Positions 38,601-48,497 of a DNA stretch of 64,000 bases are shown piece by piece. The stretch is from Neospora caninum Liverpool (lineage: Eukaryota; Apicomplexa; Conoidasida; Eucoccidiorida; Sarcocystidae): assembly GCF_000208865.1 (NCBI RefSeq), contig NC_018394.1, positions 2,731,797 through 2,795,796 on the forward strand. The letters run 5' to 3'. Each line of letters begins with the position of its first letter. Positions within the stretch are counted from its first letter, which is position 1. The notes under the pieces are model-generated. The model did not search any database. It saw only the letters and a program-made list of their open reading frames with translations, and was not told where the DNA came from. The translations under genes were made by a program, and so were the position numbers.

Positions 38601-39514
38601 AGAAAGTTGATTGCATGCGCGAGCAAGTCATGCTGTCCATCCCTGTTGCTTTCTTCCTCCTCAACTTGGAGACGGAGGGCCTCCTGGAGCCAGCGAAAGA
38701 GCGCGTCGAGTTCCACTTCAATCGCGTCCCTCAACTGCGCGTCTTGGCGGCGATTTCGACCTTGACATTTTCGCCCGTTCGCTAAGGAAGGCGTGCGCGG
38801 GGTGCGCGGCGCGTCCTCGTCGCTGTCCACGCCGTCCCGGTTCTCCGCGTCGCTGTCTTCCAACTGATCCCGCAAAGCTCCAGTCAGTTGCGCCGCCAGG
38901 CGTGAGCCCGTGTCGCCCCCCGCCGCGTCGTCCGCGCCGGTATCGCGCGCAGACGCATGCACGGCCGGAGAGGAGGAGCAAGGGAGCGGTGCTGGCAGGG
39001 AAGTCGGCGGGAGAAACCAGGCGTCGGGATGCATGAGAAGGAGGATTTTTGTCTTCGAGGCAGAGGCCAGAAAGGCCGAGAGAGACTCGCGAAGCAGATC
39101 TGCCCAGGAGGAGCCACGTCGCTGGCGATCCCACAAGTCGCTGCTCCACACCTCCTGTACATACACCTCAGGGCGGTGGTGGTCTGTCGCCCTGGACGGC
39201 GACTCGCGGGCGGGCGCATCTCCTTCTCTTTTACTCCGTTCACTCCCATGGGACGCGCATGCATCCGCTGCACCATTGAGCGAAAGGGAGGCGGAACCCG
39301 GAGACACGTGGCTCCGAAAAGGAGAACGCGAAGCAAGAGGAGCGGCAGAGAAGGCCTTCAAGACTTCTTCTTTTACGCGCCAGAGAGAAGACCAGGGATT
39401 CTGAGGATCAGCAGCGACAGTCAAGAAGAAGGGGGAAGACGCGTCCTGGAACGCCCCGCCATTCTGAAGCAGAGAGGCGAGAGAGGAAGATCCAACGGCC
39501 GCCTCGGCGTCCAT
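35660..39514 (-). CDS. single-exon AAA-like P-loop protein, degenerate Walker B
   Basis: A 1284-residue intronless frame that I cannot assign to a named family. It has a perfect Walker A, GPTGSGKTTLLHALGELF (near 36709-36656), then HVGELLQAVVGGSQRALLKI, which is AAA-like in layout. The Walker B position reads AAVCIEGLDAALG, with Glu-Gly in place of Asp-Glu. LLCTISIHPESVPPEILRC occupies the sensor-1 position. About 180 acidic residues sit between Walker B and that segment. The N-terminal two thirds carry poly-Ser, an acidic EEDEEWEEDKEGEE block and DREDK repeats. ATP binding is plausible but hydrolysis doubtful. I chose Met 39514 (MDAEAAVGSS) over Met 39745 because the longer start would run coding sequence through a GCATGC promoter cluster. 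Peroxin/AFG2-like AAA relatives are possible but unproven. Confidence 0.75.
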   Translation of the reverse strand: MDAEAAVGSSSLASLLQNGGAFQDASSPFFLTVAADPQNPWSSLWRVKEEVLKAFSAAPLASRSPFRSHVSPGSASLSLNGAADACASHGSERSKREGDAPARESPSRATDHHRPEVYVQEVWSSDLWDRQRRGSSWADLLRESLSAFLASASKTKILLLMHPDAWFLPPTSLPAPLPCSSSPAVHASARDTGADDAAGGDTGSRLAAQLTGALRDQLEDSDAENRDGVDSDEDAPRTPRTPSLANGRKCQGRNRRQDAQLRDAIEVELDALFRWLQEALRLQVEEEESNRDGQHDLLAHAINFLASSDSRKCSNRPSWFPTLPAGSAAGLSSSPGSAPPSRAFVIALLRLPLRPGSVFQRAFSLHFPFWRISSGSCRRSGASRVPARRGRGSTLRQGVARDLELSISSPKRENADSGGTETPKGMPVNAEDEEEKEGEEDEEWEEDKEGEEDENDEDKMEVYREAALGALAALADAPILECEENWDEPLRWVLQGGVLQGGDRPCAVAGDPTGLVGEAGNRESRARWEEGETPHLEERRLGKGGLSPVGRSGEAEGCRPRVYTSTVHAPLDPFQWIPEGEEGDCFLDDRERNILSLWKKQAGLGRTYSRHQKRHLRGGDGSHLRSLPSPASPWHSRHSASSSTFSSTSSSSSSSSSPFSSSSCPAALSSSVPSSSSSSGSFSASSSPSAFSASATPHADQAASCPSRSYPFSLSRLPPPLFASSPPHSRSPRSLCAARQAVWAALGCAGTRKRGDGGRLGDSASPRLSTRTRQPDSSNFPETRYAGEQSEIHDEEREDRDRDDKDREDKDREDKGREDAFSASSECGHLALFEQVLRRRGLPAIQFLPPRNVQLLLRVPLSPPRRQQSAQHNTRQNEEARSREAGRSAPHADRASREARAIQETNACGRLQESPPARIPRGSLVSEKAPRAILICGPTGSGKTTLLHALGELFGGGFAGESEDESEEINGERGSERALERKNGNRPSRRGGGSAGVIHTHVGELLQAVVGGSQRALLKIFVDAAGTSPHAAVCIEGLDAALGLRGKLWEDEVQKATRRANRNDENAASETGSQREGKDASEVDGRGRGRRESAKRSETERDTESDAIGAEETRDGECENHKEEGKVKTELSVDSGETARSAVACEDERRCTDAHAPTPHASLAVGASAQMSENGAADVFASSSEESDSNFSCETLPRDDSSELSSDFGDGGSSEDDSPAHEVQRNLAQFFETLVEVYVHHVGVPLLCTISIHPESVPPEILRCFHQIIVLRPIHYCLADATVS
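35794..35807. repeat. copy of dispersed GGTGTAYGTACACC-like palindrome
   Basis: GGTGTACATACACC differs at one base from the perfect 14-bp palindrome seen at 49186. It is embedded in the coding sequence of the AAA-like gene. A weaker copy is at 39154-39169 in the same gene. Confidence 0.6.
37060..37135 (-). repeat. 15-bp coding repeat (DREDK)
   Basis: Short GTCTTTGTCTTCTCT-type units encode a DREDK-like charged repeat in the AAA-like protein. Confidence 0.8.
37500..37595 (-). repeat. poly-serine coding tract
   Basis: GAAGAACTAGAG-type units on the plus strand read as long serine runs on the minus strand, inside the AAA-like protein. Confidence 0.8.
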
Positions 39515-39726
39515 TGCGCCGACACTAATTCTGCCTGCGAGCTGAGCGTGCGGCGAGCCCGCAACGCGGGGCGAGATGAAAAGAAGGAAACAGAGAAGAT
39601 GTTCCTGCTTGACCAAGTTACATACGAAAGAAAACAAACGAAAAGGACACAGAGAAGATCTGCGTTTTTTTCCTGTCGACGTCTCTCCGTCAATGTCACG
39701 TTTTCTCCGGTGGTTATTCCTACGAT

Positions 39727-39747
39727 TGCATGCATGCACGCGCATGC
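39727..39747. promoter_or_regulatory. GCATGC cluster, minus-strand side of a divergent promoter
   Basis: Two overlapping TGCATGC words (39727-39733 and 39731-39737) plus CGCATGCG lie about 215 bp upstream of Met 39514. This is a typical distance for Toxoplasma promoter elements. Confidence 0.55.
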
Positions 39748-40631
39748 GCTAACCGGTTGTTTTCAGGATGCACGCGGTCGCAGAAACACATTCCGAGACG
39801 CTGAAGATAAACACTCGATTGTTTTAAAAGTTTCAGCTTCTCAGCAACTTTCCAGTTACCCTTGTGTCCGTGCACAGCTCTTTCCTGTCTTTCCCCAGCT
39901 TCTCGTTGACTCTCGACCGCGCACACACACTAGAAACTTCCGCGTGAAGTAAACGGGAAAATCACCCGCAAGTGTCTCGGCGAGACAGGCTGTTTTGTGA
40001 AACCAGAGCTTCGCCCTTTTTCTTTTTCTGTCCCCATTTCTTTGTAACACATTCGGATTCGTCGAGGAGCGTTCCTGTTTACCCTTTTCTTCATTTATGT
40101 TTCGGCGCCGTCGCGCTGCATGCGTCGCGAGACAGGCTCGACCGTCCACGCGAGGCAGGCACATGACGAGCGCACAGAGAACCGAGAAAGACGGCAAAAC
40201 CTTGAGGCGGTCCTCTGTCTATACAGCTCAGGCTTCTCAGCCTCCTCGGGGAAAGGACACTGAATCTTTCGCGAGTCTCGGCAGCTCTGACTCTCGGTGC
40301 AATCACCTCCCTGTCGGCATGCAAACTTGTGAGATCACACACACGTGAATAACTCTCTCTCTCTGGCTGTCCGTGCGTCCCTGCGTATCTATCTATCTCT
40401 CTGTCGCTCTATCTCTCGTTTATTGATGTAACCATGCACCAATGCATGTGTAGGTCTGTAGGTGAATAAACGAAAATGGAGGCGGAGCGAAGCACGGTTC
40501 GAAGTGGACGATGAGGCTGTGAAGAGGAATAATTTAGGAGCGGAAGATCGAGACGCAGGGAAGCAGGAAGGACGGAACGGCCACGGTGAACGGCCGTAAA
40601 GATGAGGACGAGGGGCCGTTTTTTGGCCGCA

Positions 40632-40638
40632 TGCATGC
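40632..40638. promoter_or_regulatory. TGCATGC word upstream of the NOG1-like gene
   Basis: TGCATGC within GCATGCATGCG lies about 150 bp upstream of the start codon at 40786. It faces the opposite way from the 39727 cluster and shares the divergent intergenic region 39515-40785. Confidence 0.5.
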
Positions 40639-40785
40639 GTCCTTTGAAAGCAGCGGTTCTTCCTTGAAGAAGAAAATGTGGAGAAGGAACATGGAGACCA
40701 CAAAAAGGCCGCATGTGAGAAGCGAGGCCTCGGCTGCTCGGGTGTCCTTCGTTCGTTCTCAGGTTCCCTGTCTCCAATCGCCACC

Positions 40786-43700
40786 ATGAGACTCAGGGAA
40801 GAAAGGCGCGTTCGGCGCTGTCGAGGGCCGGAGCCTCTGCTCGTTTTCCGTTTTCTTTTTCTTCCGCTCTTTGCTCTCCTTTTCTCGCTTTCGTCCCTCT
40901 CGTACTCGGAGGGGGGCTTCCTCGCCGGCTGCGGTTCGAGGCGGACGCCGTTCGCCCTTCGCCACGGACCGTTTCGCCCGGGCGGTTTTTCTGTCGCCGC
41001 GTTTCCGTCCGGCAGCCTCGCGCCTGGCGACCTCTCGCGTGTCGCGGATCCGAGCTTGCCTTTCTCCTCGCAGGATCACTCAGGAACGTTTGCCTCTCTT
41101 CTTGCGTCGTGGGGCTCTTCGTTTCGGTCCCAGAGACGGATATTTTTGATTCTAAAGGAAAATTATTGTATCCTTTAGGAACTTTTATTACTCCTAAAAT
41201 TGCAAATGATATTCAATCTAAATTTGAAAATTCAATTCTGCCTTTATCAGAAATCGAAGGTATAGATGAAAATGTTTATGGTCGTCAATTAGAAATTACT
41301 AAAAATGAAAATTTAAACACCAGAACAAAAATTATTACCTTAAGAGTTTGACCAAACAAACGTGCTATGGAACAAGATGCTAACAAGGAACAACAAGAAA
41401 AATCAGTTCTAGTTATTGGAAATGATCCAACATCAATTGAAATGCATTTATTAATTTCAGACATAGTAGCTATTGTTTCATATTACTTCAATTTACTTGC
41501 TAATTTAGGTAAAAATGACGATCCAGATTCATTAGTAAACAAANNNNNNNNNNNNNNNNNNNNNNNNNNNNNNNNNNNNNNNNNNNNNNNNNNNNNNNNN
41601 NNNNNNNNNNNNNNNNNNNNNNNNNNNNNNNNNNNNNNNNNNNCTTGCCTTTCTCCTAGCAGGGACGCTCGGAGACGGTTGCCGCGCGGCGGTGTCTCAC
41701 TTCTTCGTCTCTCTCCAGTTTCATGCCGAGTCGACAAGACTCAGAGAGTCTTCTCTTTGCTTCGGTCTCTCCTTTCCCCGCCTTCGTTCCCCTTTCCTTC
41801 GTTTCCCCTTCTCCTTTCTTTTCCTCTTCGTCTCCCGCTTCGTCGCCTCCTGCCACTGTCTCTGTTCCCTCTTTCTCTTCTCGCTTCTCTTCTCCTTTCG
41901 CTTCTCTCCCTTCCTCGCTTCCGCCCTCGTCGTCGTCTTCTCTCTTTTCTTCTTCCTCGCTGCCTTCGTCGGACGCCTCTCTCGGCGCGTTGCTTCCCCG
42001 CATCCCGATGCTCTCTTCACTTCTCGCACGCCACGGACCCGCTTTGCCAGCCTCGTTTTTTCCCTCTTCCGCCTCGCCCTTTGGCAATTCCTCCCCGATT
42101 TCTGCGGAAGGCAGCAGGCGCAAACGGGTCGCGGCTCTCGCAGGCGCAGGCATCCAGTTCTACGTGAACCTTATCGCAAAGGAAATCCGCGTCGCTGTTC
42201 AGGCACTGAAGAACTTCCCCGACTCGCTCCGAACACCGACCGCTCTCTCGGCTTATATTCGGGCACTGCTGCTCCTCGTCATGGGGCAGGAGCGGGAGCT
42301 TCTCGGTTCCAAGCGCGAGCGCAGGAGGATCAAGCTGGCGGAGCAGCTGCTGGAGATGCAGCGGGAGGAGTCGGAGCGAAAGCGAATGGCGGGGAAGGAG
42401 ACGAAAAGAAAACCACCCGAGAGAGGGAAGCGAGAAGGCGGTCCAGAAGGCGCACGAGAGCAGAAGAAACAGCGCGCTGCGAGGGAGCGCTTCGTGGAGC
42501 AACAGGCTCTTCTCGAAAGAGAGAAGAAACTCGCCGACGCCACGCAAAGTCTCCCCAGCGTTGCCCGGGTGTACAGACAGCTGAAGGCGTTGTACGTCGA
42601 CTTGGTGGCGACAGGTCAGGCGCTGCCGAGAACGGAACGAACAGAAACTGGCAAAAAGTCGCCGAACAGTCTCCGCGGGAGGGGGAACGAGGCGCAGGAA
42701 CTCTGAAAGAAAGAAGGCGAAAAAAGGTGGAGAAGAAAGCTGGAAACGCAAACGCGACAGCAGCAGAAAAAGGCTTATGTCTGTTGCTTGAGGAAAGCTG
42801 TTCAGGTTCAACCCATGCGAGGCCTTGCGAGTCCACACCTGCGCGCAAACAATGCCTGAGAAGACGAATCTGAGAGAGCCACCAAAACAATGCTAAAGAG
42901 TTTCTGCCTCGTCTTTACCCTGTTGTCTCCCTTTTGTTAGGAGGCGGGACCGTTTCAGGTTTCTTCTTTCTCTCATCCGCGGCTGCTTCGTTCTCGATCT
43001 TGGCGTTTACGTCACCCTCTTGTCTCTCTCGGGTGGTGTCTCTTTTCCTTCCCCAGCACTTTTTCGGGTTCCTCGTTTCGGCTGTGCTCCTTTTTCCAGG
43101 GAAGATGCATGCATCTCAGGCCAGCGCGTCGCCGAGTGTCGCGGAGGCTCGGGAACGGTACCGCGACGGGCTGCGCAGTTTGCGAGAACTTCTCACGATG
43201 CATAGGGAGGCCTTGCTCGACTACCAGATCCTCTCGTCGTTTCTGAAACGCCATGCAGAGGAGCGCTGTTCCCTCCAGGTTCGTCGTGATTGCCAGGAAA
43301 CGTTGAACGGGAGTCGCACCTGCCGATACCTGCTGGCTGTTGCTGTCTCTATTAAAACTGTACAGATGCTGTCGAGCTCGCGGTTCGATTGTCACGCAGT
43401 TTTCTAGGGCTGCGCGCACGTGTGTGGCGTGGCGAGGACCTCTTGGTTGATGTATTCAGGCTCCCACTTCTTAAATACCTTTTTCCACTTTGTGTTTAAC
43501 GCATCTTTCGGGTTTCCTCCCACTCTTTTGCCCCGCCTCGTTGTGCTGCGTAGCCTTCTTTCGCGTTGCTTGCCTTGATCGAGGTCTTCTTGTCGTGTGC
43601 GGCTGCGGCGCCTCGGAACGCTCGGTTCTGCCTGGTTGCTTGGCGTCCCGCCGTTGCAGAGACTCTCTCCGACAAAGCCGCTGGCGATGATTGTAGGCGC

Positions 43701-46700
43701 CCCGAATGTGGGGAAAACGTCGCTCTTTCTCGCACTCGTCTCTGCAAACAGCCACGCTCACGAAGAGGCGCGAAGACGCTTCAATGCAGCCGTTGCGGCA
43801 GGCATGAAGCGTGGACATGCGACGCCCCCGTCGTCCCTGTCACTCATGGAGAAGCGCCACGAACATCCTGAGGAGAGTCCCTCTCTGTCCGATCGCCCAG
43901 AGGCGCCCACCTCTCTCTCGTCTGCTTCGCCTTCTCCGCCTTCTCCGCCTTCTGCCTCGTCGTTTGTTTGCTCGCACGCTTCGCCTGGGGCGTGCGCGGC
44001 TTCGATTGCGGCTGCCTCGACAACTGCCGAAGCTCGGGTTGACGCCGCGTCGACAGCAGAGGAAGCGGACGAGAAGTCAGAAGACGGGACGCTCGTGTCA
44101 GGAACGCTTGCTGAGGGAGAAGGACCAGCAAGGCGAGGGTCTTTCATCGACAGAGTCCGAGAAAAATGCGAGGCGCTCCGAAAGGAAGGAAAAGGACTGT
44201 GGGAGGGGGGTCCTTTGCCTGATCCTGAGGAGATTCTACAAGGCAGAGAACACGACGAAGAGGAGGAAAGAGAAGCAGAAGGAGAAGAAAGAGAAGGCGA
44301 GGAAGAAAGAGGAGTAGGAGAAGAAGAAGGAGAAGAAAGAGAAGAAGGCGAGAAAGAAGGAGAAGAAGGAGCTGGAGGCGGGGGGAGCCGCGACAGAGAG
44401 AATGTGTTTGTTAGCGAGACGAGAGAGAAGATCGAGCAAGCAAGAGAGGTGGATGGCCGGGGTGAACCGTCTGGGGATCCTGACCCTATGTTTGCGTCGC
44501 CTCGCTGGGTGTCGCCTCCCTCGGCGCAACTCGAAGGAGAGGCAATGGAACTCGGTCGCAGGCTGGCATTGGATGCAGCGGAAGAAGTTCCGGCTGCTTC
44601 TGAGGATAACGTGAGGACGCCGGAAGCTCGCGATGTGAGCCCCGTCGCGTTCTCGACCCAAGGCCTCCACGTCGGGAAGGTTTTTGAGAGAACGTCGAAC
44701 GAAACTTACAAGGCGCTAGGGCAGGTAAGACGCAGAGAGAGGCAAGCAAACCAGAACTCGGGGGAGGGGACAGGATAACGGAAACAAGAAACCGGGGGAG
44801 GGGACAGGATAACCGAAGCAAGAAACCGGGGGAGGGGAGAAGGTGGAGAAGACGGCACAGCGAAGAAGGAGACGTGCAGAGGAGAGTTCGCGCGAGGCGA
44901 AAGGAGGGAAAAGGACGAAGAGGCGGGTTCAGCGAGAGACGACCAGGACGGATACGGACCCCTCCTTTTAGGCAAAGGACGACCGACTGTAGGCGACGCC
45001 AGAGAGAGAGAGGAACGGGGGAAAGCGAGCGACAGACGGCGGGAAGAGGCAGGCGGGGAAAGAGACGACGGACAGCGGAGTAGGCTGGGCAGCGAGAGAG
45101 GGGTAGTTGTTGCGACAATACAAGTTCGACGACAAACAGTCACACTCATCTCACTATGGAAAGGACGAGAAAAAGAGGAAAAGGGATGACGAAGACGCTG
45201 CTTACTCGAGAGCGTCGGCTATGTTTAAGGCTGCTTGTTTCGCATCCGTTTGGTTCTCTTTCTCCACAGATCCTCGACGGTCCACCTCTACTGCTGCCGG
45301 CTACCGAGGCAGAGAGAAACGTGTTCGAGCGCCTGACGCTCACGACGCTTTCTCACCTCCCCTGCGCCGTTCTCTTTCTCTTCGACTGTTCATCCCTTCC
45401 TCGCTCGCCTCAAGCGGGCAACGCATGCAACGGAGAGCAAGGAGCGAGAGAGACAGAGAAGACGAGGAGCCCTGCCGAAAAGGCCAGGTGTCCTTTAACG
45501 CTCGAGGAACAGCTGCGGCTACGGCAAATGCTCAGGCAGCGATTCCCAAAACGGCCCTGGTATGGCATCTCATATATGTATATATATATATATATATGTC
45601 TCTTCGGAGATGGCTAGCGCTATGCAGATAGACCTTTTTGCCGTTTTGTCTTTGGTTACATGTGTGCGTTACACATTTTATATGAGCAGTAAACAGACAA
45701 TGTGAATATGAGCGAGGAACCAGTCGTCGCCAGTCTATGTGATTCACGCTTGTTTCGCTCTTTCCAGCTCTTTGTCCCCCTTTCGCCCTCCTCTTCTCCT
45801 TCGGTCGCTCCTGTCCTTCCCTCTCTGTTTGTGTGCGTCGTCTTCCAGAAGGTCGCGATGTTTGGTCTGTGGCTTATCTTTTTCTCCCCTTTTTTCTTTT
45901 CGTTCTCTCTTGTCGCTTTGTCTTGTCTCTCGCCGACACTTCCTCCGGCGCCTCGGCTATGGGCGCTGTCTGTTGGAAGCGTTTCGTTTGCGTTCTTCCA
46001 CTCAGCCTCACGCCTCCCTTTCGTTTGTCGACGTTTCTTGACGAGGCGCAACAAGGGATAGCCCAACGCGCTCCTGGCGCACTTGAAGGATGAAAGCGGG
46101 GAGAGAACGACAATGCCATTTGTCCCCCGCCGATCGTAGGCTCGCCAACGTGGCCTTGCGTCGCGTTTCGAGTGAAACGGAAAGGGGATTACGTTGCTTT
46201 GTTTGAGCATTTCGTATCCGGTGTCGCTCACTCCCTGGAATCCATAAACTGGGGGCATATTTCTGTTTTTCGGAAACACCCGTGTTTTCGCTCTTCAGGA
46301 TCGACGTCATTTCCAAGGCTGACGAGCTCACCCTGCACCAATTGAACGCGGCAAAAGTATGTTCATTTTCCCAGGGTCTTTCTGCCCTCACGAACACGTT
46401 CTCTGTTTTGCATTCTTGGTGTTCTCGCAGATGTTCACGGTTCTGTCTTTTGACTCCTCTTTTTTGGCGGCTTTCTTCCCGTTTCCCCCTGTACCTGTGT
46501 ATGTGTGTCTGTGTATGGTTCTGTCGTCTCTCGTCTCTGTCTTCCTCGCCACACCGCGCCAGCGCGTTACGCTTGCCTCGACCTCTCTCTTCGTCGCCGA
46601 TGATGTTCCTGTCTCTCTGGACGCCTTTTCCTTTCTTTTCGCTCCGTTCACGGCGACTGCGGGGGTTCGGCGCTCGGCCACCCGCCGGCGCAGCCTGTCT

Positions 46701-47082
46701 GCGGCCCACGCCGCTGCAGAGTCCTTCATCTGTCTGGTTCCTGAGATTCTGTTCTCGCCGCCCGTGCGCGGAGGAGCTCACGGGACGACGGTTCTTTCTC
46801 GCGTGGTGTCTTCAGAAACTCCTTCCGCCCTGCCTCCTCCTCTCGACGCAGCGCTCTGCCACGTCCCTCATGCATGTTCAGCAGCATCTGCGTCTCGTCC
46901 TCCTGCAACTGCGCGGGGCGCAAGAAGACAGAGAGCGACTGCTGCGCATGCACCGACGAATGGAGAGAAGAGAGAGAGTCCGCCAGAGACAGGCGGAGGA
47001 CGCCGAGCACGTGGAGAATGTGCTGAGGCGACTGAGGAGCAGAAAACGCGAACAGGAACACGGAGCCCAGGAAAACGCGTGA
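40786..47082 (+). CDS. NOG1-like GTPase with organelle-type leader, broken by foreign DNA and a gap
   Basis: Probably a ribosome-assembly GTPase of the NOG1/Obg class, closer in pattern to plant plastid NOG1-like proteins than to nucleolar NOG1. Segments: 40786 to about 41140, then (after foreign DNA and gap) 41644-42614, 43100-43278, 43660-44724, 45270-45559, 46299-46356 and a last exon ending at 47082. The N-terminus is hydrophobic ([18 protein letters not shown]) and then Arg/Ser-rich, like a signal plus plastid transit peptide. A helical NOG1 region precedes G1 ([14 protein letters not shown]). G2 is [13 protein letters not shown]. The G3 position reads ILDGPPLL instead of [28 protein letters not shown] and G4 ([10 protein letters not shown]) follow. 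About 300 acidic residues separate G1 and G2. The last exon may start at 46720 or 46852; both are in phase. Confidence 0.75.
41055..41094 (+). repeat. left copy of imperfect repeat flanking the foreign DNA and gap
   Basis: These 40 bases match 41644-41683 at 32 of 40 positions by hand alignment, sharing CTTGCCTTTCTCCT exactly. This probably represents the same host locus sampled twice at contig ends. Confidence 0.7.
41142..41543 (+). CDS. rpoB: partial mycoplasma RNA polymerase beta subunit (foreign DNA)
   Basis: 402 bp, one frame of 134 codons with neither end complete, strongly AT-rich against GC-rich flanks. It reads in the mycoplasma code: the only stop is TGA at 41349-41351, giving Trp in [13 protein letters not shown]. 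Recognisable bacterial RpoB text is [34 protein letters not shown] and [18 protein letters not shown], the last matching the conserved stretch just before the DHLGNRR-type motif. There is no start codon, promoter or intron signal of its own. It ends at a codon boundary exactly where the Ns begin. Most likely DNA of a cell-culture mycoplasma, not a parasite gene. Confidence 0.93.
41544..41643. other. assembly gap of 100 N
   Basis: Exactly 100 Ns, the usual placeholder for a gap of unknown size. Foreign rpoB sequence abuts it on the left and host GC-rich sequence on the right. Confidence 0.98.
41644..41683 (+). repeat. right copy of imperfect repeat flanking the foreign DNA and gap
   Basis: Partner of 41055-41094. 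In the coding frame the right copy reads like the left copy except for one TAG, consistent with noisy contig-end sequence. Confidence 0.7.
44760..44843 (+). repeat. 34-bp G-rich tandem repeat in NOG1-like intron
   Basis: Two full copies and a partial third of a unit beginning GGGGGAGGGGACAGG. They lie just downstream of the donor at 44725, inside the 44725-45269 intron. Confidence 0.85.
45571..45597. repeat. (AT)n microsatellite in NOG1-like intron
   Basis: The AT run begins 11 bases after the donor of exon 45270-45559. Confidence 0.9.
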
Positions 47083-48497
47083 CGCATGCGCCTATCGCGG
47101 TCGATGCTTGACGTGGCACGAGGCGAAGAGACAGAGAAGGGGAGGAGGAGAGGGAGCGAAAGGAAAGGAGAAGGAGAAAGAACAACCCAGATACGAAGGC
47201 CGGGAGAGAAGAGGGACGCGTTGTTCGAGGTCCAAACGCTTCGTCAGACGCCCCCGTAGAGGAAGAACAGGAACTTCCAGGACGAGCGAGGAGAGGAGAA
47301 GAGGGTTTTATGCAGCTTCAAAGAGACACAGGCAACACCCAGAGAGTGGCGCAGAAGCGGCCAGAGATACAAGAGACGAGTCGAGGACGGAAGAAGAAAT
47401 GAGAGACGGAGGTCCAGAATCTCGAACGCTCTACAGATACGACTGGCTATCTGTGTGTTCTCCCGGAGAAAGCGAAAGCAGTCAGAGCCGGTCTCGCTGG
47501 GGCGTGGAAAGGGCCAGTGTGGAGCATGTGCGATTCCTGTGGCGGGTTCGGTTCTGGTTCACGTTTTACGCCTCTCCTCAGTGACACGGGCGGAGAGAGA
47601 GGACAAGCGCTCGGTGCGACCACTCCGCTGGATGCGCGTCTTTGCGCGAGACAAGGTTTCCTCGGAAAATGGAGGAGCGCGAGGATCTCTGGCGTCTTTG
47701 AAAACATCCAAAGAAGTGTTTTGGTTTCGTGGCGACGCTGGGCTGACCGGTGAGAATGACCGTCCTTTACTAGTGGTTCTGCTTGCGCATGCATGCCGGG
47801 AGGCGTTTTCAATGATTTTCCTGCCGAACGCGTTCGAAATCGTTTCTTAGCGCGAATCGGTCCCCTATACCCGAGGCTCGCCGTCGCGCACCCGGCGTCT
47901 CTCCCGTGGGTCCAGTGTTATCATGCGCATGCACATGCTGTTGCTATCGGAGTTTGAGGGACAGTGAAAAAACGCGCATCGTACCCCATCACTCCACATG
48001 TTCTCCCTGGGACAGGCCGACGAAAATGGCGATCTCTAGAGAGTCGTATGTATGCAAGGGTATATATAGGCATATGCCTACGTGCATGTGGGTATAGGCC
48101 AATACACAGTATATAGATACATGTGTGTATAAATAGATACATACGTTTAAATAGATATTTGGAAAGGCTGTATTCGACTTGAAACCACCGGTACCCATAT
48201 AAGCATGCAAGTCACTGTCTCTCTCTATATATACAGTATATAAACATAAATATAGACAAGTAGGCGGAGTGTGAGATATCACTGCTTGCGTACATTTCGC
48301 ATCGCTCGCCAGCCAGGGGTTCGCCGGGTGGTTCCCCGGACTCCAGCAGAATGATGACACGTGAGATTTGAGCAGAGTCAGCGCTGAGAAGAGACAAGAC
48401 CTAAGAAAAAGGACAACAGGGGAGCCTTCCCAGTGCCGCGTAGACAGCCTGCACACACAGCCCGGCCCCGGCGTCAGCTGTGCCCAAGATGCGTCAT
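47083..48497. other. convergent intergenic region
   Basis: It lies between the 3' ends of the NOG1-like gene (+) and the large minus-strand gene. The part at 48030-48250 is AT-rich with ATATAGAT-type repeats. No gene is supported. Confidence 0.6.

Larger units (their letters stand above)
39515..40785. other. divergent intergenic region
   Basis: It separates the minus-strand AAA-like gene from the plus-strand NOG1-like gene. It holds the GCATGC words above and a TCTATCTATCTCTCTG tract near 40390. No coding sequence is supported. Confidence 0.6.

Noticed and set aside
39515..39745. Longer AAA-like protein starting at Met 39745
   Set aside because: It would place coding sequence across the GCATGC promoter cluster; Met 39514 is better placed.
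41142..41543. Horizontal gene transfer of bacterial rpoB into the parasite
   Set aside because: Only an internal fragment, still needing TGA=Trp, next to a 100-N gap and with duplicated host flanks. Contamination explains all of this more simply.
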